From JBMNGH01 sp050949725 (GTDB taxonomy: Bacteria > Bacillota > Thermosediminibacteria > Thermosediminibacterales > Tepidanaerobacteraceae), in NCBI GenBank assembly GCA_050949725.1, contig JBMNGH010000011.1:1-64000 (forward strand): 64,000 bases of DNA, in the 5' to 3' direction. Shown one piece after another: positions 36,837 to 46,995 of this stretch. The position numbers were made by a program, and so were the translations under genes. Under the pieces are notes generated by a model that saw only the letters and a program-made list of their open reading frames with translations, was not told where the DNA came from and searched no databases. The first letter of the stretch is position 1, and every line of letters starts with the position of its first letter.

Positions 36837-37625
36837 TTAAAACTTTTTTTCTTGTTTTTTCCCTTTATCCCAAAGACGATCCATTTCTTGTAATGTCATG
36901 GTTTGTAAATCTTTGTCTTTTTTTAGTGCTTCTCTCTCCACAAAACCAAATCGACGGATAAATTTCTGGATTGTCCCCTCAATTGCAAGCTCAGGGTTAA
37001 TTCCCAAAAACCTTGATACATTTACGACTGCGAAAAGAAGATCTCCTAATTCATCTTTTATTCTATCACGGTTGTTCCCTTTATATACCTCATTTAGCTC
37101 CTCAACCTCTTCAAAAACCTTGTTCATAACGTCATCTATGTCATCCCAATCAAAACCTACCCGAGCCGCCTTCTCCTGAACTTTAAAAGCCCGCATGAGC
37201 GCAGGCATAGCCTTCGGAATGTTTGCCATGCTCTCTGCATGTGATTTTAATTCCTTTTCATCCTGCTTTATGTCTTCCCAGTTTTTGAGCACTTCACCTG
37301 AATTATTTACTTTTACGTCCCCAAAAATATGCGGGTGCCTTCGTACCATTTTCTTACACACACCATCTACCACATCTTCAAAGGTAAATCTCCCGGATTC
37401 CTCTGCAAGTCGACAGTGAAAAACAACCTGTAATAAAAGGTCTCCCAATTCTTCCTCAAGGTCATTTATATTTCCTCTGTCAATAGCGTCTACTACTTCA
37501 TAAGCCTCCTCAACAACATAAGGCCGCAGCGTCTCATGCGTTTGAGCCTTGTCCCAAGGACACCCTCGTTCTCCTCGTAATTTTGTCATAATACCCAGAA
37601 GATCTTGTATTTTATATTTGCACAC
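36837..37625 (-). CDS. mazG: Nucleoside triphosphate pyrophosphohydrolase MazG
   Basis: MazG hydrolyses (d)NTPs to monophosphates, limiting damaged nucleotides and (p)ppGpp responses. The 262-residue protein has both tandem MazG domains: YVVEEAYEVVDAI with EELGDLLLQVVFH, then FEEVEELNEV with DELGDLLFAVVN. It is the E. coli-like length and lacks the N-terminal methyltransferase domain of Bacillus YabN although it occupies the same place. The start is a GTG 7 nt after TAGGAGG. Confidence 0.94.
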   Translation of the reverse strand: MCKYKIQDLLGIMTKLRGERGCPWDKAQTHETLRPYVVEEAYEVVDAIDRGNINDLEEELGDLLLQVVFHCRLAEESGRFTFEDVVDGVCKKMVRRHPHIFGDVKVNNSGEVLKNWEDIKQDEKELKSHAESMANIPKAMPALMRAFKVQEKAARVGFDWDDIDDVMNKVFEEVEELNEVYKGNNRDRIKDELGDLLFAVVNVSRFLGINPELAIEGTIQKFIRRFGFVEREALKKDKDLQTMTLQEMDRLWDKGKKQEKKF

Positions 37626-37629
37626 GATA

Positions 37630-39234
37630 CTACCTCCTACCGAATCCAATCTTATTGACAATACTTATTACTTTTTTACCACCGGGTATATGTTCCAGGT
37701 CTTCTTTTTTTACACCACCTATTATAAGCATGACAACAGCATAAACAACAGCACTCGCAACTATTGTCAACAATGTTGCCTTATTGGAACTCAGACCTAC
37801 TGTCATAAACTTGCTGTGCAAGGTTACTGCTACAATACCCATGAGCGCAGAAGCCAAAATGGGCTTTATAATCATATTGTTAATATCTATTTTTATACCT
37901 GACAACCTCGTTACGGCCGCATAATTCAAAAGTGATGATACCATGTAGCCAACTACAGTACCGAGCGCAGCACCTTTTATGTTGATTTCTGGTATGCCCG
38001 TCAACGCAAAGTTCATTATTACTTTTACAAGTGCCCCGAGCAAAAGATTGTACACAGGTGTAAGGGTTTTGCCAATACCCTGCAGTATACCCGTAGTCGT
38101 TTGGTTCAAGGTCAAAAAAACCACACTCCAAGAAAGTACCGCCAGTGGTATCCCTGCCTCAGGGTTGTTGTACAAAAGAGAGGTTATTGGGGTTGCCAGG
38201 ACAAATATACCAACAGCTGCAGGAAGCCCAAAGATTATGCTTATCCTGATCCCTGTCTCGGCCCTTGCCGCTACCAGTCTCTCGTTCTTTATGGCCACAG
38301 CCTCTGAAATTGCCGGCACCAGACTGGCCGAAAGGGCTATAGTTACAATAGCCGGAAGGTTTATCAATGGTGCTGCCATTCCCGTAAGTTGACCGAATAG
38401 CTCAGTTGCCCTTGTTATTGAATATCCGGCGTATTGTAACCTTCTGGTTACTATTGCTGCATCAGCCAGATTCATTATAGGTATTATCAGCCCGCCAAGG
38501 GTAATTGGTATAGAAAATGCAAACAACCTATATATAATATGGGTGTGTTTTTCAAGCCTTTTGCCCACTTGAAGCCTTACTTTATTGATTATTTCGTTTT
38601 TGCGCCTCATGTAGACAACTAAAAGGACAACAAGTCCTGCAATCGCTCCGGCGACCGGTCCGAATGCAGCCCCGGCAGCCGCAAACTCAACACCTCTCGG
38701 CAACAGCAAGGTGGCCAGGGCAAAAACAGCTATTACGCGACCGACCTGCTCCACTATCTGTGATACAGCCGATGGTACCATGTCCTGCAATCCCTGAAAG
38801 AAGCCGCGGAAACTTGACATTATGGAGACAAAAAATATGGCCGGAGCTATACTGATTATAGGATAAAAAGCCTTGGGATTACCCAAAACCCTGATTGCCA
38901 GCACTTCAGCAAAAGCAAAAAGCACAATTGTTAGCAAAAGCCCTACACATGCCAGTACTATTAGGGAAACTCTAAAGATTCTATAAGCGTTTTTATAATT
39001 ATTCAAGGCAACATCCTCAGCTACCATCTTTGAAATGGCGGTTGGAAGCCCTGCTGTTGAAATCGAGAGCAGTGTAACATATATCGGGTATGCCATCTGG
39101 TAAAGGCCCATTCCCTCGTCTTTAATCATTAAAGCAAGAGGTATCCTGTATAATGCTCCCAGCAGTTTAACTACAAAACCTGCAACGGTTAATATCAATG
39201 CTCCTTTAATAAAAGAATTTTTATTCACCAACAT
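37630..39234 (-). CDS. MurJ/SpoVB-type polysaccharide or lipid II flippase
   Basis: A 534-residue integral membrane protein of the MVF/MATE-like flippase group with about 14 hydrophobic segments. The N-terminal GALILTVAGFVVKLLGALYRIP and later FRGFFQGLQDMVPSAVSQIVEQ are typical of the SpoVB/YabM/YtgP set, which moves lipid-linked cell-wall precursors. Position just before mazG corresponds to yabM in Bacillus. The ATG at 39234 has GGGAAGG upstream. Confidence 0.9.
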   Translation of the reverse strand: MLVNKNSFIKGALILTVAGFVVKLLGALYRIPLALMIKDEGMGLYQMAYPIYVTLLSISTAGLPTAISKMVAEDVALNNYKNAYRIFRVSLIVLACVGLLLTIVLFAFAEVLAIRVLGNPKAFYPIISIAPAIFFVSIMSSFRGFFQGLQDMVPSAVSQIVEQVGRVIAVFALATLLLPRGVEFAAAGAAFGPVAGAIAGLVVLLVVYMRRKNEIINKVRLQVGKRLEKHTHIIYRLFAFSIPITLGGLIIPIMNLADAAIVTRRLQYAGYSITRATELFGQLTGMAAPLINLPAIVTIALSASLVPAISEAVAIKNERLVAARAETGIRISIIFGLPAAVGIFVLATPITSLLYNNPEAGIPLAVLSWSVVFLTLNQTTTGILQGIGKTLTPVYNLLLGALVKVIMNFALTGIPEINIKGAALGTVVGYMVSSLLNYAAVTRLSGIKIDINNMIIKPILASALMGIVAVTLHSKFMTVGLSSNKATLLTIVASAVVYAVVMLIIGGVKKEDLEHIPGGKKVISIVNKIGFGRR

Positions 39235-39448
39235 ATTCGCCTTCCCTTTCAAATTCTGCTACTTATTATATTCTATTCAATCAGTATCATCAATATATAT
39301 TTAGTTTACTATTTGAGTTTACAGCAAACACGGAGTGAAAAATACAAAAATCAATGATATAACAAATGGAAAAAACTCAAATAATATTATATAATGTCTA
39401 ATATGTATTAATACATATTTTGTGATTATTAATTGGAGGGAATTTAGG

Positions 39449-41005
39449 ATGGAACAATTGAAAAGAATCGGAATCATTAACCCTAAACATGTTTACAGAA
39501 ATCTTTCCGTTCCTACACTTGTTGAGCATGCTTTAAAAAGGGGTGAGGGGGAACTTTCAAATACAGGTGCCATAAATGTATTTACAGGTAAATATACCGG
39601 CAGATCACCTGGTGATAAATTTATCGTCGACGAACCATCTGTCCCTGATATTTGGTGGGGCAACAATAAGCCTTTTGAACCTGGGAATTTTGATAAATTG
39701 TATCGCCGCATTACGGCTTACTTCCAAAACCGCGATGTCTATATCTTCGACGGTTTTGTCGGGGCTGACGCTGATTACAGGGTACCAATCAGGGTTATCC
39801 ACGAGTACGCCTACCAAAGCCTTTTTTCAAGTCAACTTTTTATAAAGCCCGCCCCAGACGAACTTGGTAACTTCACACCAGGATTTACTATAATTTGCGC
39901 CCCGGGGTTAAAGGCTATCCCGGAGGTCGACGGAACTAATTCCGAAGCTTTTATCATAATAAGTTTCGAAAAGAAAATGGTAATAATCGGGGGATCACAA
40001 TATGCCGGTGAAATTAAAAAATCGGTTTTTTCAGTAATGAACTATCTGATGCCTAAGCAGGGCATTCTCTCAATGCACTGTTCTGCAAATATGGGAAGTG
40101 ATAAATCCACCGCATTGTTTTTCGGACTTTCCGGGACAGGAAAAACAACACTGTCAGCAGACCCCAAAAGATATCTAATAGGTGATGATCAACACGGATG
40201 GTCAGAAAACGGGATTTTTAATTTTGAAGGTGGATGTTACGCAAAATGCATCAGACTTTCCAAGGAAAAGGAGCCTCAGATCTACAATGCAATAAAATTT
40301 GGTGCGGTCTTGGAGAACGTTATCTTATCTGAGGAAGGAAAACCGGATTATGATGACGACAAAATAACAGAAAACACCAGGGCGGCTTACCCTGTGGACT
40401 ACATACCAAATTCCGTCATCCCCGGGGTGGGAACACATCCTAAATCGATTGTATTCCTTACTGCAGATGCTTTTGGCGTTCTTCCTCCCGTGGCAAAGCT
40501 TTCTCGTGCACAAGCAATGTATTACTTCATATCTGGATATACAAGCAAGCTTGCCGGCACCGAAAGAGGGATTACTGAACCACAGGCGACATTTTCATCT
40601 TGCTTCGGTGCGCCATTTTTGCCGTTGACGCCAATGGTATACGCTGATCTCCTGGGCGAAAAAATAGAAAAATACAATGCAAACGTATTTCTCGTAAACA
40701 CGGGTTGGTCGGGGGGGCCTTATGGCATAGGAAGCCGCATGGATATCGATCATACACGTTCTATTATTAGTGCCGCTCTAAACGGCCAGCTTGACGATAC
40801 GGGATACGAACAAGATCCTGTTTTTAAGCTGATGATTCCCAAGTCATGCCCTGGAGTGCCGTCAAGTATTCTAAACCCGAGAAACACATGGGATAATAAA
40901 GATTCTTACGATAATACGGCAAAAAAACTTGCACAAGACTTTAATAATAATATATCCAAGTTTTCTGGAATTTCTCGCGAGGTCTTATCTGCTGGTCCAG
41001 CCTAA
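39449..41005 (+). CDS. pckA: Phosphoenolpyruvate carboxykinase (ATP)
   Basis: PckA converts oxaloacetate and ATP to phosphoenolpyruvate, CO2 and ADP, or runs in reverse in fermenters. The 518-residue protein has the substrate motif TGRSPGDKFIV, kinase-1a P-loop GLSGTGKTTLSAD, the GDDQHGWSENGIFNFEGGCYAK metal region, and NTGWSGGPYGIG. The start at 39449 follows GGAGGG by 8 nt. It is the only plus-strand gene in a minus-strand cluster, dividing spoVT from the flippase gene, and ends at a strong hairpin. Confidence 0.97.
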   Translation: MEQLKRIGIINPKHVYRNLSVPTLVEHALKRGEGELSNTGAINVFTGKYTGRSPGDKFIVDEPSVPDIWWGNNKPFEPGNFDKLYRRITAYFQNRDVYIFDGFVGADADYRVPIRVIHEYAYQSLFSSQLFIKPAPDELGNFTPGFTIICAPGLKAIPEVDGTNSEAFIIISFEKKMVIIGGSQYAGEIKKSVFSVMNYLMPKQGILSMHCSANMGSDKSTALFFGLSGTGKTTLSADPKRYLIGDDQHGWSENGIFNFEGGCYAKCIRLSKEKEPQIYNAIKFGAVLENVILSEEGKPDYDDDKITENTRAAYPVDYIPNSVIPGVGTHPKSIVFLTADAFGVLPPVAKLSRAQAMYYFISGYTSKLAGTERGITEPQATFSSCFGAPFLPLTPMVYADLLGEKIEKYNANVFLVNTGWSGGPYGIGSRMDIDHTRSIISAALNGQLDDTGYEQDPVFKLMIPKSCPGVPSSILNPRNTWDNKDSYDNTAKKLAQDFNNNISKFSGISREVLSAGPA

Positions 41006-41042
41006 CAATAAGAGTGGTTTTGAACTTACAAAATAGATGAAA

Positions 41043-41079
41043 AGAGCACCACAAGCTGTTTAGACAGTTGTGGTGCTCT
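41043..41079. terminator. Bidirectional terminator between pckA and spoVT
   Basis: A 12-bp perfect stem (AGAGCACCACAA with TTGTGGTGCTCT) extended by an inner CTGT/ACAG pairing lies between the convergent genes. It is followed by AATTATTT on the plus strand and CTTTTCA on the minus strand, so it could end transcripts from both sides. Confidence 0.75.
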
Positions 41080-41124
41080 AATTATTTACATAAACCACAA
41101 AAAGCATTTAATAGTGCCTTTATT

Positions 41125-41685
41125 TTATTGTTCCATTTGTCTGGCAAGAAACCCGGCAGCCGTTTCAGCTACTTTCACTTCCAAATCCCCCATCGTATTG
41201 TCAGGATCTTTCGATAGAAGAATTACTGCACCTATTGGATCTCCTTCTGCTATGATCGGTGTAATAACCTGACTGGTATGTTTTATCTTGCCGTCCTCCT
41301 CATCATCTGTTATCTTTACATATTCATTTCCACTTGTTCTGCCTATGAGAACGGTTTTACGTTCGTCCATTATCTTCTCTACATCAGAGCTGATAGACTT
41401 ATCCAGGTACTCCTTTTTTGGCGCCCCGGATACAGCTATTATAGCATCTCTATCAGCAATACAAGCAATATGGTCAACAGAATCATGAAGAGAATCCGCA
41501 TACTCCCTGGCAAAATCCCCCAGTTCTCCGATAGGTGAATACTTTTTTAGTATTACTTCTCCTTCCCTATCTGTAAATATTTCAAGAGGGTCTCCTTCAC
41601 GAATCCTTAGGGTGCGCCGTATCTCCTTAGGGATTACAACTCGCCCAAGGTCGTCTATACGTCTAACTATTCCTGTTGCCTTCAA
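41125..41685 (-). CDS. spoVT: Stage V sporulation protein T
   Basis: SpoVT is an AbrB-type transcription factor for forespore sigma-G genes. The 186-residue protein has the swapped-hairpin DNA-binding domain at residues 1-50 (ATGIVRRIDDLGRVVIPKEI) and a C-terminal GAF-like domain. The start is a TTG 8 nt after AAGGAGGG; the 13-codon upstream extension is not conserved in the family. In Bacillus it precedes the flippase gene; here pckA intervenes. Confidence 0.95.
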   Translation of the reverse strand: MKATGIVRRIDDLGRVVIPKEIRRTLRIREGDPLEIFTDREGEVILKKYSPIGELGDFAREYADSLHDSVDHIACIADRDAIIAVSGAPKKEYLDKSISSDVEKIMDERKTVLIGRTSGNEYVKITDDEEDGKIKHTSQVITPIIAEGDPIGAVILLSKDPDNTMGDLEVKVAETAAGFLARQMEQ

Positions 41686-41792
41686 TGAACATCCCTCCTT
41701 AAAGTCATTTTTCGCAATAGTCATTTATTGCTTTCACATATAGTATATAACGCATGTCCCTGTTCTATTCATTGAAGGCATCAAGAGATAAC

Positions 41793-42758
41793 CTATAAAT
41801 ATTTTTCTATTTTCGATTTTTTCTCCCATTCATCAAGCAGGTCGTTAAATTTTTCCTCTTTTTTAGAGCTAATAAGATTATTTTTAATATAATCCTTTAC
41901 ATCATCTAATGTAAGTGAAGATCTTTGCCCTGTAACTTTTATAATGTGATATCCAAATTCACTCTTTACAATATCACTTATCTCACCGGTTTTTAATTTA
42001 AATGCCGCTTCCTCAAACTCAGGGACCATCCGGCCTTTACCAAAATACCCCAGATCGCCGCCATTAGAACTTGTACTTTCGTCAGTTGAGTACTTTTTAG
42101 CCAGTTCTGCAAAATCTTTGCCCTGTTCCAGCTCTGAAAGTACCATCTTGGCATCTTCCTCTGTTTCAACCAGAATATGGCTTGCCCTTATTTCAGGCGA
42201 AGAAAGCTCAAACATTTCTTTGTTGTCATCATAGTACTTTTTTACATCTTTATCAGTAACGGTAATATCTGATGTCATGTTTTCTCTAAAATCGTTAATA
42301 ATGATTTGTTGTTTCAACAAATCCTTAAACTGCTGTCTGTCCATGTTTTGGTTTTTGAGAAAGTTGTCAAGTGCTTCCTTACCACCATGATATGATTCCA
42401 TCTGAACTATAGCTTGTTCAAGGTCTTCTTCATTTAGGGTAATACCATTTTTTTCGGCTTCTTGCAGCGCTATAACATCTCTTATCATACTATCGAGTAC
42501 TTGTTTCCTTATCTCCTGAAAAAATTTTTTCCCTTCAGCAGAAGTAAATTCTTGACCATTAGCCTCTAAAACAGCTTTAACACTGTCAACTTGAAGTTCA
42601 AAATCAGATTTTAGTATATGTTCATCGTTTACAGTGGCGATAACCTCCTTGCCATCTATGACCTTACCCTCAATAGTCTCTTTTTCTATAAGAGAACAGC
42701 CTGTAACAAACATAATAAATGCAAAAAGCATTGCAACTATTCTAATCTTAGGGCTCAT
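41793..42758 (-). CDS. Peptidylprolyl isomerase lipoprotein (PrsA/SurA-like)
   Basis: A 321-residue extracellular folding factor. The N-terminal signal ends in a lipobox (FVTGC), predicting attachment to the outer face of the membrane. A SurA-type helical N-domain is followed by a parvulin domain at about residues 190-280 (ASHILVETEEDAK, GGDLGYFGKGRMVPEFE, FGYHIIKV). The ATG at 42758 has GGGGAGGA upstream. Lying between mfd and spoVT is common in clostridia. Confidence 0.92.
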   Translation of the reverse strand: MSPKIRIVAMLFAFIMFVTGCSLIEKETIEGKVIDGKEVIATVNDEHILKSDFELQVDSVKAVLEANGQEFTSAEGKKFFQEIRKQVLDSMIRDVIALQEAEKNGITLNEEDLEQAIVQMESYHGGKEALDNFLKNQNMDRQQFKDLLKQQIIINDFRENMTSDITVTDKDVKKYYDDNKEMFELSSPEIRASHILVETEEDAKMVLSELEQGKDFAELAKKYSTDESTSSNGGDLGYFGKGRMVPEFEEAAFKLKTGEISDIVKSEFGYHIIKVTGQRSSLTLDDVKDYIKNNLISSKKEEKFNDLLDEWEKKSKIEKYL

Positions 42759-42811
42759 TTGTAATCCTCCCCGCTGATTTTTCATGTCTGAAAACAAACA
42801 TGCTTAGTTTA

Positions 42812-45800
42812 TTATACTACACTGGCCGATTCGTGCAAAGTCATTATCTGGAATAGAAACTTTTCCAGCCTCAACAGCAGCTTATATCCTCCGCAACCTC
42901 GTGTCTTGAAAGCTATAGTAGGTGTATTTGACCCCAAAATTGTCAATTGTTTTTGAAAAGCCGAGCCTATGCTGAGCAAGGTCTCAGCATCGAGCTTTTG
43001 AAACTTTATATTTATGACATCACCCTGTTGAATAATGCTGGACACCTTTAGCTTAACTGCATAAACCTTGATACGGGATACATATATCAGATTGCGCACA
43101 TGTTCAGGTATATCACCGAACCTGTCTTCTATTTCTTCTTCTATATCTTCTGCCTCATCAATCGTTTCAACAGATGCTATCCTGCGGTATATATCCATTT
43201 TTTGCGCTGAATTTCCGATATAATCATCCGAAATATATGCACTTATCGAAAGTTCAATAACAGGTTGTACTTCGTCTTCTTGTTTAACCCCTTGAAGCTC
43301 CTTAACAGCAGCCGAAAGCAGCTTGCAATAAAGATCATATCCCACAGCCATCATGTGTCCATGTTGCTCTATGCCAAGAATATTCCCCGCACCTCTGATT
43401 TCTAGATCTCTCAATGCGATTTTAAATCCTGACCCGAATTCGGTAAACTCACGTATTGCCGACAATCTCTTTTCGGCAGCTTCACTAAGTGCCTTGTCCT
43501 TTTTGTATGTTAAATATGCAAATGCCTGTCTGGCAGACCTGCCAACTCGCCCTCTCAGCTGGTAAAGCTGAGCAAGACCAAACCTATCCGCAGACGTGAC
43601 TATCAGTGTATTTACATTTGATATGTCCAGCCCTGTCTCGATAATTGTCGTACACACCAGGACGTCTATGTTGTGATCATAAAAATTTAACATTACCTCT
43701 TCTAACTGGCTCTCGTCCATCTTGCCGTGGGCTACACCTATTCGAACTTCAGGGATAAGTTTCTGAAGTTTCAATGCTTCTTCATGCACCGTTTCGATAC
43801 GATTGTAAACATAATATACTTGCCCGCCTCTAGATATCTCCCTGATGATCGCATCCCTTATCAGTGATTCATTATGTTCAACAACGTAAGTCTGAACAGG
43901 GAAACGGTCCTCAGGCGGGGTTTCAATTATGCTCATGTCACGCACACCGGACATGGCCATATGAAGCGTCCGGGGGATCGGAGTTGCGGTAAGTGTCAAC
44001 ACATCCACATTGCTTCTGATCTGTTTTATCCTTTCCTTATGTGAAACACCAAATCTCTGCTCCTCATCGACGATCAGAAGGCCCAAGTCTTTGAACCTGA
44101 CATCCTTCTGTAGCAGGCGGTGTGTCCCTATGATGATATCAAGTTCCCCACTTCTTAAAGATTTTAGAATCTGTTTTTGTTCTGAAGAGCTCTTAAACCT
44201 GCTTAAAACCTCTACCTTCACAGGAAATGAATCAAACCTCTCGGAAAATGTATGAAAATGCTGCTCTGCTAAAATTGTGGTCGGCACTAATACGGCCACT
44301 TGTTTTGAATCCATAACTGCCTTAAATGCAGCCCGCATAGCAACCTCTGTCTTTCCATACCCTACATCACCGCATAGCAACCGGTCCATGGGCCTGTCAC
44401 TTTCCATATCATTTTTAACTTCTTCTATAGCAGTTAACTGGTCAGGTGTCTCCTCATATGGAAACAAGTCCTCAAACTCTTTTTGCCACGGTGTATCAGG
44501 CGAAAATGCATAGCCTTTTATTGCCTGCCGCTTTGCATACAGCTTGATAAGTTCCTCGGCCATTTCCTTGATAGAATCTTTAACCTTACTTTTTGCCCTG
44601 CTCCATTCATTTCCTCCCAGCCTACTAATCTTAGGGGCAGTCTCCTCTGAGCCTATATATTTCTGTATTAAATCAACCTGATTTGTCGGCACATAAAGCT
44701 TATCCCCACCCGAATAATTCAGGGCAAAATAATCCTTTTTATTGCCTTCTACTTCGAGTGTCTCAACTCCCAGGTATCTTCCTATCCCATGGACGGTATG
44801 AACGACATAGTCGCCAACATTTAGTTCCTGCCACCCACTTATCCTCTTCCCCTTTACAGCAGGCTTCTTTCTGTGTAATGGTTTTTTTTGCTTGCCATAT
44901 ACCTCTATATCAGACAATACGGCAAACCTTATTTCAGGAATTTCAAATCCCCGTTCAAGGGTTCCGGGGGTTATTACAACTTGACCTGGTTCTAACTCTT
45001 CGACGTCTTCTGTTAGAAGAGTCTCTATATTATTATCCTTTAGTGTTGATTGAAGATGCTCACCCCGTTCTTTTGTTCCTGAAAGCATTATCACTCTGTA
45101 CTTTTTACGCTTTAGACGTAAGACTTCTTCAGTAAGCACATTCAATTTACCGTACATTGGCGTCATTGAGCGAAATTGGAATGAATATAAGACCTTTGGC
45201 TCAAATTCTGGATGTATTTTTGGAAGCATTGATACATATATGATCTTATTCTGTTTTAATTTTTCAACAATCCGGAAAGGGCTAAAGTAAATAGCGGCCT
45301 GTGAAGCAAGTATTTCCCCTTTTTCAAGCAATCCCTTAAAGGTCTCTTCAACCTCTTGAGCAGCCGTTTTCTGTGATTCTACTATCCTTCCTGGTTCAAT
45401 CATTACGGTAAGGTAGCGGCCTCTAAAATAATCCATAATCGTAGAAAAACGAGGATAAAGATGTGTAATATAAAGCTCTGCAGCTTCAAAGAAAAGCCCT
45501 TCGTCGAGTTTATCGACATGTTCGCTCACTCTTTCAAACAGGTGTTCTGCAATGTCTTGTCCCCCGACTTTATTCAATATTTCTCTTCGCATCTTCAATT
45601 CATCCGCTATCAGGCGAGAAGCATTTTTTCCCATCTCCCGGTCGTACACCACTTCTCGCGCAGGGCTGACAAAGACTTCATTTAATTTACTAATAGAACG
45701 CTGGTCTTCAGGGAGGAATTCCCGTATAGAATCCACCTCATCATCAAAAAATTCAAGCCTCACGGCGGTATCCCTTGTCAATGGGTAAATGTCAAGTATA

Positions 45801-46336
45801 CCTCCCCTCAGGGCAAATTGCCCCCGACCTTCAATCATATCTACCCTTTCATAACCCATTGACGTCATACTTTGGATTACATCTTCAATGGAGATCACAT
45901 CACCAACCGAAATTCTCATACAAAATTTGTCAACAACATCCGGAGGTGGCATTTTAGTCATTAAAGACTGAATCGTCGCAACCACAACAACCGGTTTGCG
46001 TTGCAACAGGCTTTCTATTGCTTTAAGCCTCTGTGCCGTAAATTCAGGGCTCCTCGCCGCCGTCTCGTAGGGAAGGACACTGCTTGCGGGGAAAAGGCAA
46101 ACCTGATCATGGCTGAAAAACAATGTCAAATCCTCAGTAAGTTTTCTTGCCTCTAGGGAATTCGCACACACTACTAGAATAGGAATCTTCAAGCGCTGTT
46201 TGACCGATGAAATTAAAAAAGCCCTTTGAGAATCAGTTACACCATAAGCAAAAAGGTGTGAAAGGCCTTTTCTCAAGTCGTCTATAAGGTTGTTTAGCTT
46301 TGTAAATTCTCGTGTTATTTTAGATACGTTTAACAT
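42812..46336 (-). CDS. mfd: Transcription-repair coupling factor Mfd
   Basis: Mfd removes stalled RNA polymerase and recruits UvrA. The 1174-residue protein has the UvrB-like N-terminal domains, the RNA-polymerase interacting/CarD-like region GDYVVHTVHGIGRYLGV, the translocase with GDVGYGKTEVAMRAAF (motif I) and DEEQRFGVSHKE (motif II), QLRGRVGR (motif VI) and the C-terminal D7 domain. Full length. ATG start. Confidence 0.98.
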   Translation of the reverse strand: MLNVSKITREFTKLNNLIDDLRKGLSHLFAYGVTDSQRAFLISSVKQRLKIPILVVCANSLEARKLTEDLTLFFSHDQVCLFPASSVLPYETAARSPEFTAQRLKAIESLLQRKPVVVVATIQSLMTKMPPPDVVDKFCMRISVGDVISIEDVIQSMTSMGYERVDMIEGRGQFALRGGILDIYPLTRDTAVRLEFFDDEVDSIREFLPEDQRSISKLNEVFVSPAREVVYDREMGKNASRLIADELKMRREILNKVGGQDIAEHLFERVSEHVDKLDEGLFFEAAELYITHLYPRFSTIMDYFRGRYLTVMIEPGRIVESQKTAAQEVEETFKGLLEKGEILASQAAIYFSPFRIVEKLKQNKIIYVSMLPKIHPEFEPKVLYSFQFRSMTPMYGKLNVLTEEVLRLKRKKYRVIMLSGTKERGEHLQSTLKDNNIETLLTEDVEELEPGQVVITPGTLERGFEIPEIRFAVLSDIEVYGKQKKPLHRKKPAVKGKRISGWQELNVGDYVVHTVHGIGRYLGVETLEVEGNKKDYFALNYSGGDKLYVPTNQVDLIQKYIGSEETAPKISRLGGNEWSRAKSKVKDSIKEMAEELIKLYAKRQAIKGYAFSPDTPWQKEFEDLFPYEETPDQLTAIEEVKNDMESDRPMDRLLCGDVGYGKTEVAMRAAFKAVMDSKQVAVLVPTTILAEQHFHTFSERFDSFPVKVEVLSRFKSSSEQKQILKSLRSGELDIIIGTHRLLQKDVRFKDLGLLIVDEEQRFGVSHKERIKQIRSNVDVLTLTATPIPRTLHMAMSGVRDMSIIETPPEDRFPVQTYVVEHNESLIRDAIIREISRGGQVYYVYNRIETVHEEALKLQKLIPEVRIGVAHGKMDESQLEEVMLNFYDHNIDVLVCTTIIETGLDISNVNTLIVTSADRFGLAQLYQLRGRVGRSARQAFAYLTYKKDKALSEAAEKRLSAIREFTEFGSGFKIALRDLEIRGAGNILGIEQHGHMMAVGYDLYCKLLSAAVKELQGVKQEDEVQPVIELSISAYISDDYIGNSAQKMDIYRRIASVETIDEAEDIEEEIEDRFGDIPEHVRNLIYVSRIKVYAVKLKVSSIIQQGDVINIKFQKLDAETLLSIGSAFQKQLTILGSNTPTIAFKTRGCGGYKLLLRLEKFLFQIMTLHESASVV

Positions 46337-46549
46337 TGCCCGCTCCGATTACTGAATTTTATTTAATCTTCTGACAAAATGCAGCTAAGCCCTTATAAGC
46401 TTTAAGGGCTTAATATATTCCGGTATAGCACTTATCTATGGCACTTATCATATTTAAATACTGATATTTTAATTTTTTCTTCGACTGTTTGACCTCTTTC
46501 TCTTCAACTTTTTGGCTTCAATATATTATACTTCAATAGCAGGTTTATT

Positions 46550-46975
46550 TCAATTACGCTTGGCTTCATTTAAACCTGTTATAAATCTGTTCCAAGTCAT
46601 ATGTGCACATATTGCAATGATGAGTGCTATAAAAATGCTGCCTGAGTATCGAAGTGAAGCCAAAGTAATCAAGCCAAACACTGTATGGCTTAAAGCCCCC
46701 GCTACACCTGAAAAAAGAGCAACAGAGCCACGGTTAGTGAAAAAATCGAATAAAGCCTCAATTGCTCCAAACGTGAAATGTGCTATGAAAATCGAGCCTC
46801 CAAAAAATAACACCATTCCGGTTTTTAAGGTCTCTTCGATGACCGGAGCTACAAACACAATAGCTTTTAAACCTGTTAGTTTCAAGGCTTTTGTATTGAT
46901 TAAATACGAAACAACTGCTGCTAAAAGGGCTGAGATTACTGCTGATAACGCTGTTCCAAAAGGGTGAGTGAAAAT
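46550..46975 (-). CDS. PrsW-like intramembrane protease homologue (start uncertain)
   Basis: A small multi-pass membrane protein. It carries the residues expected of PrsW-type membrane proteases: an IEETLK motif, FGAIEALFD, a histidine in GALSHTVFG and another in CAHMTWNRF. From a TTG at 46885 it would have 111 residues but lose the first hydrophobic helix and have no ribosome site. The frame is open further upstream, and GGGGAGG lies 7 nt before an ATT at 46975, giving about 141 residues; no ATG, GTG or better-placed TTG exists. It begins 20 nt after the methyltransferase gene. Function is inferred from motifs. Confidence 0.65.
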   Translation of the reverse strand: MFTHPFGTALSAVISALLAAVVSYLINTKALKLTGLKAIVFVAPVIEETLKTGMVLFFGGSIFIAHFTFGAIEALFDFFTNRGSVALFSGVAGALSHTVFGLITLASLRYSGSIFIALIIAICAHMTWNRFITGLNEAKRN

Positions 46976-46995
46976 ATCAATGCCTCCCCTATAAT

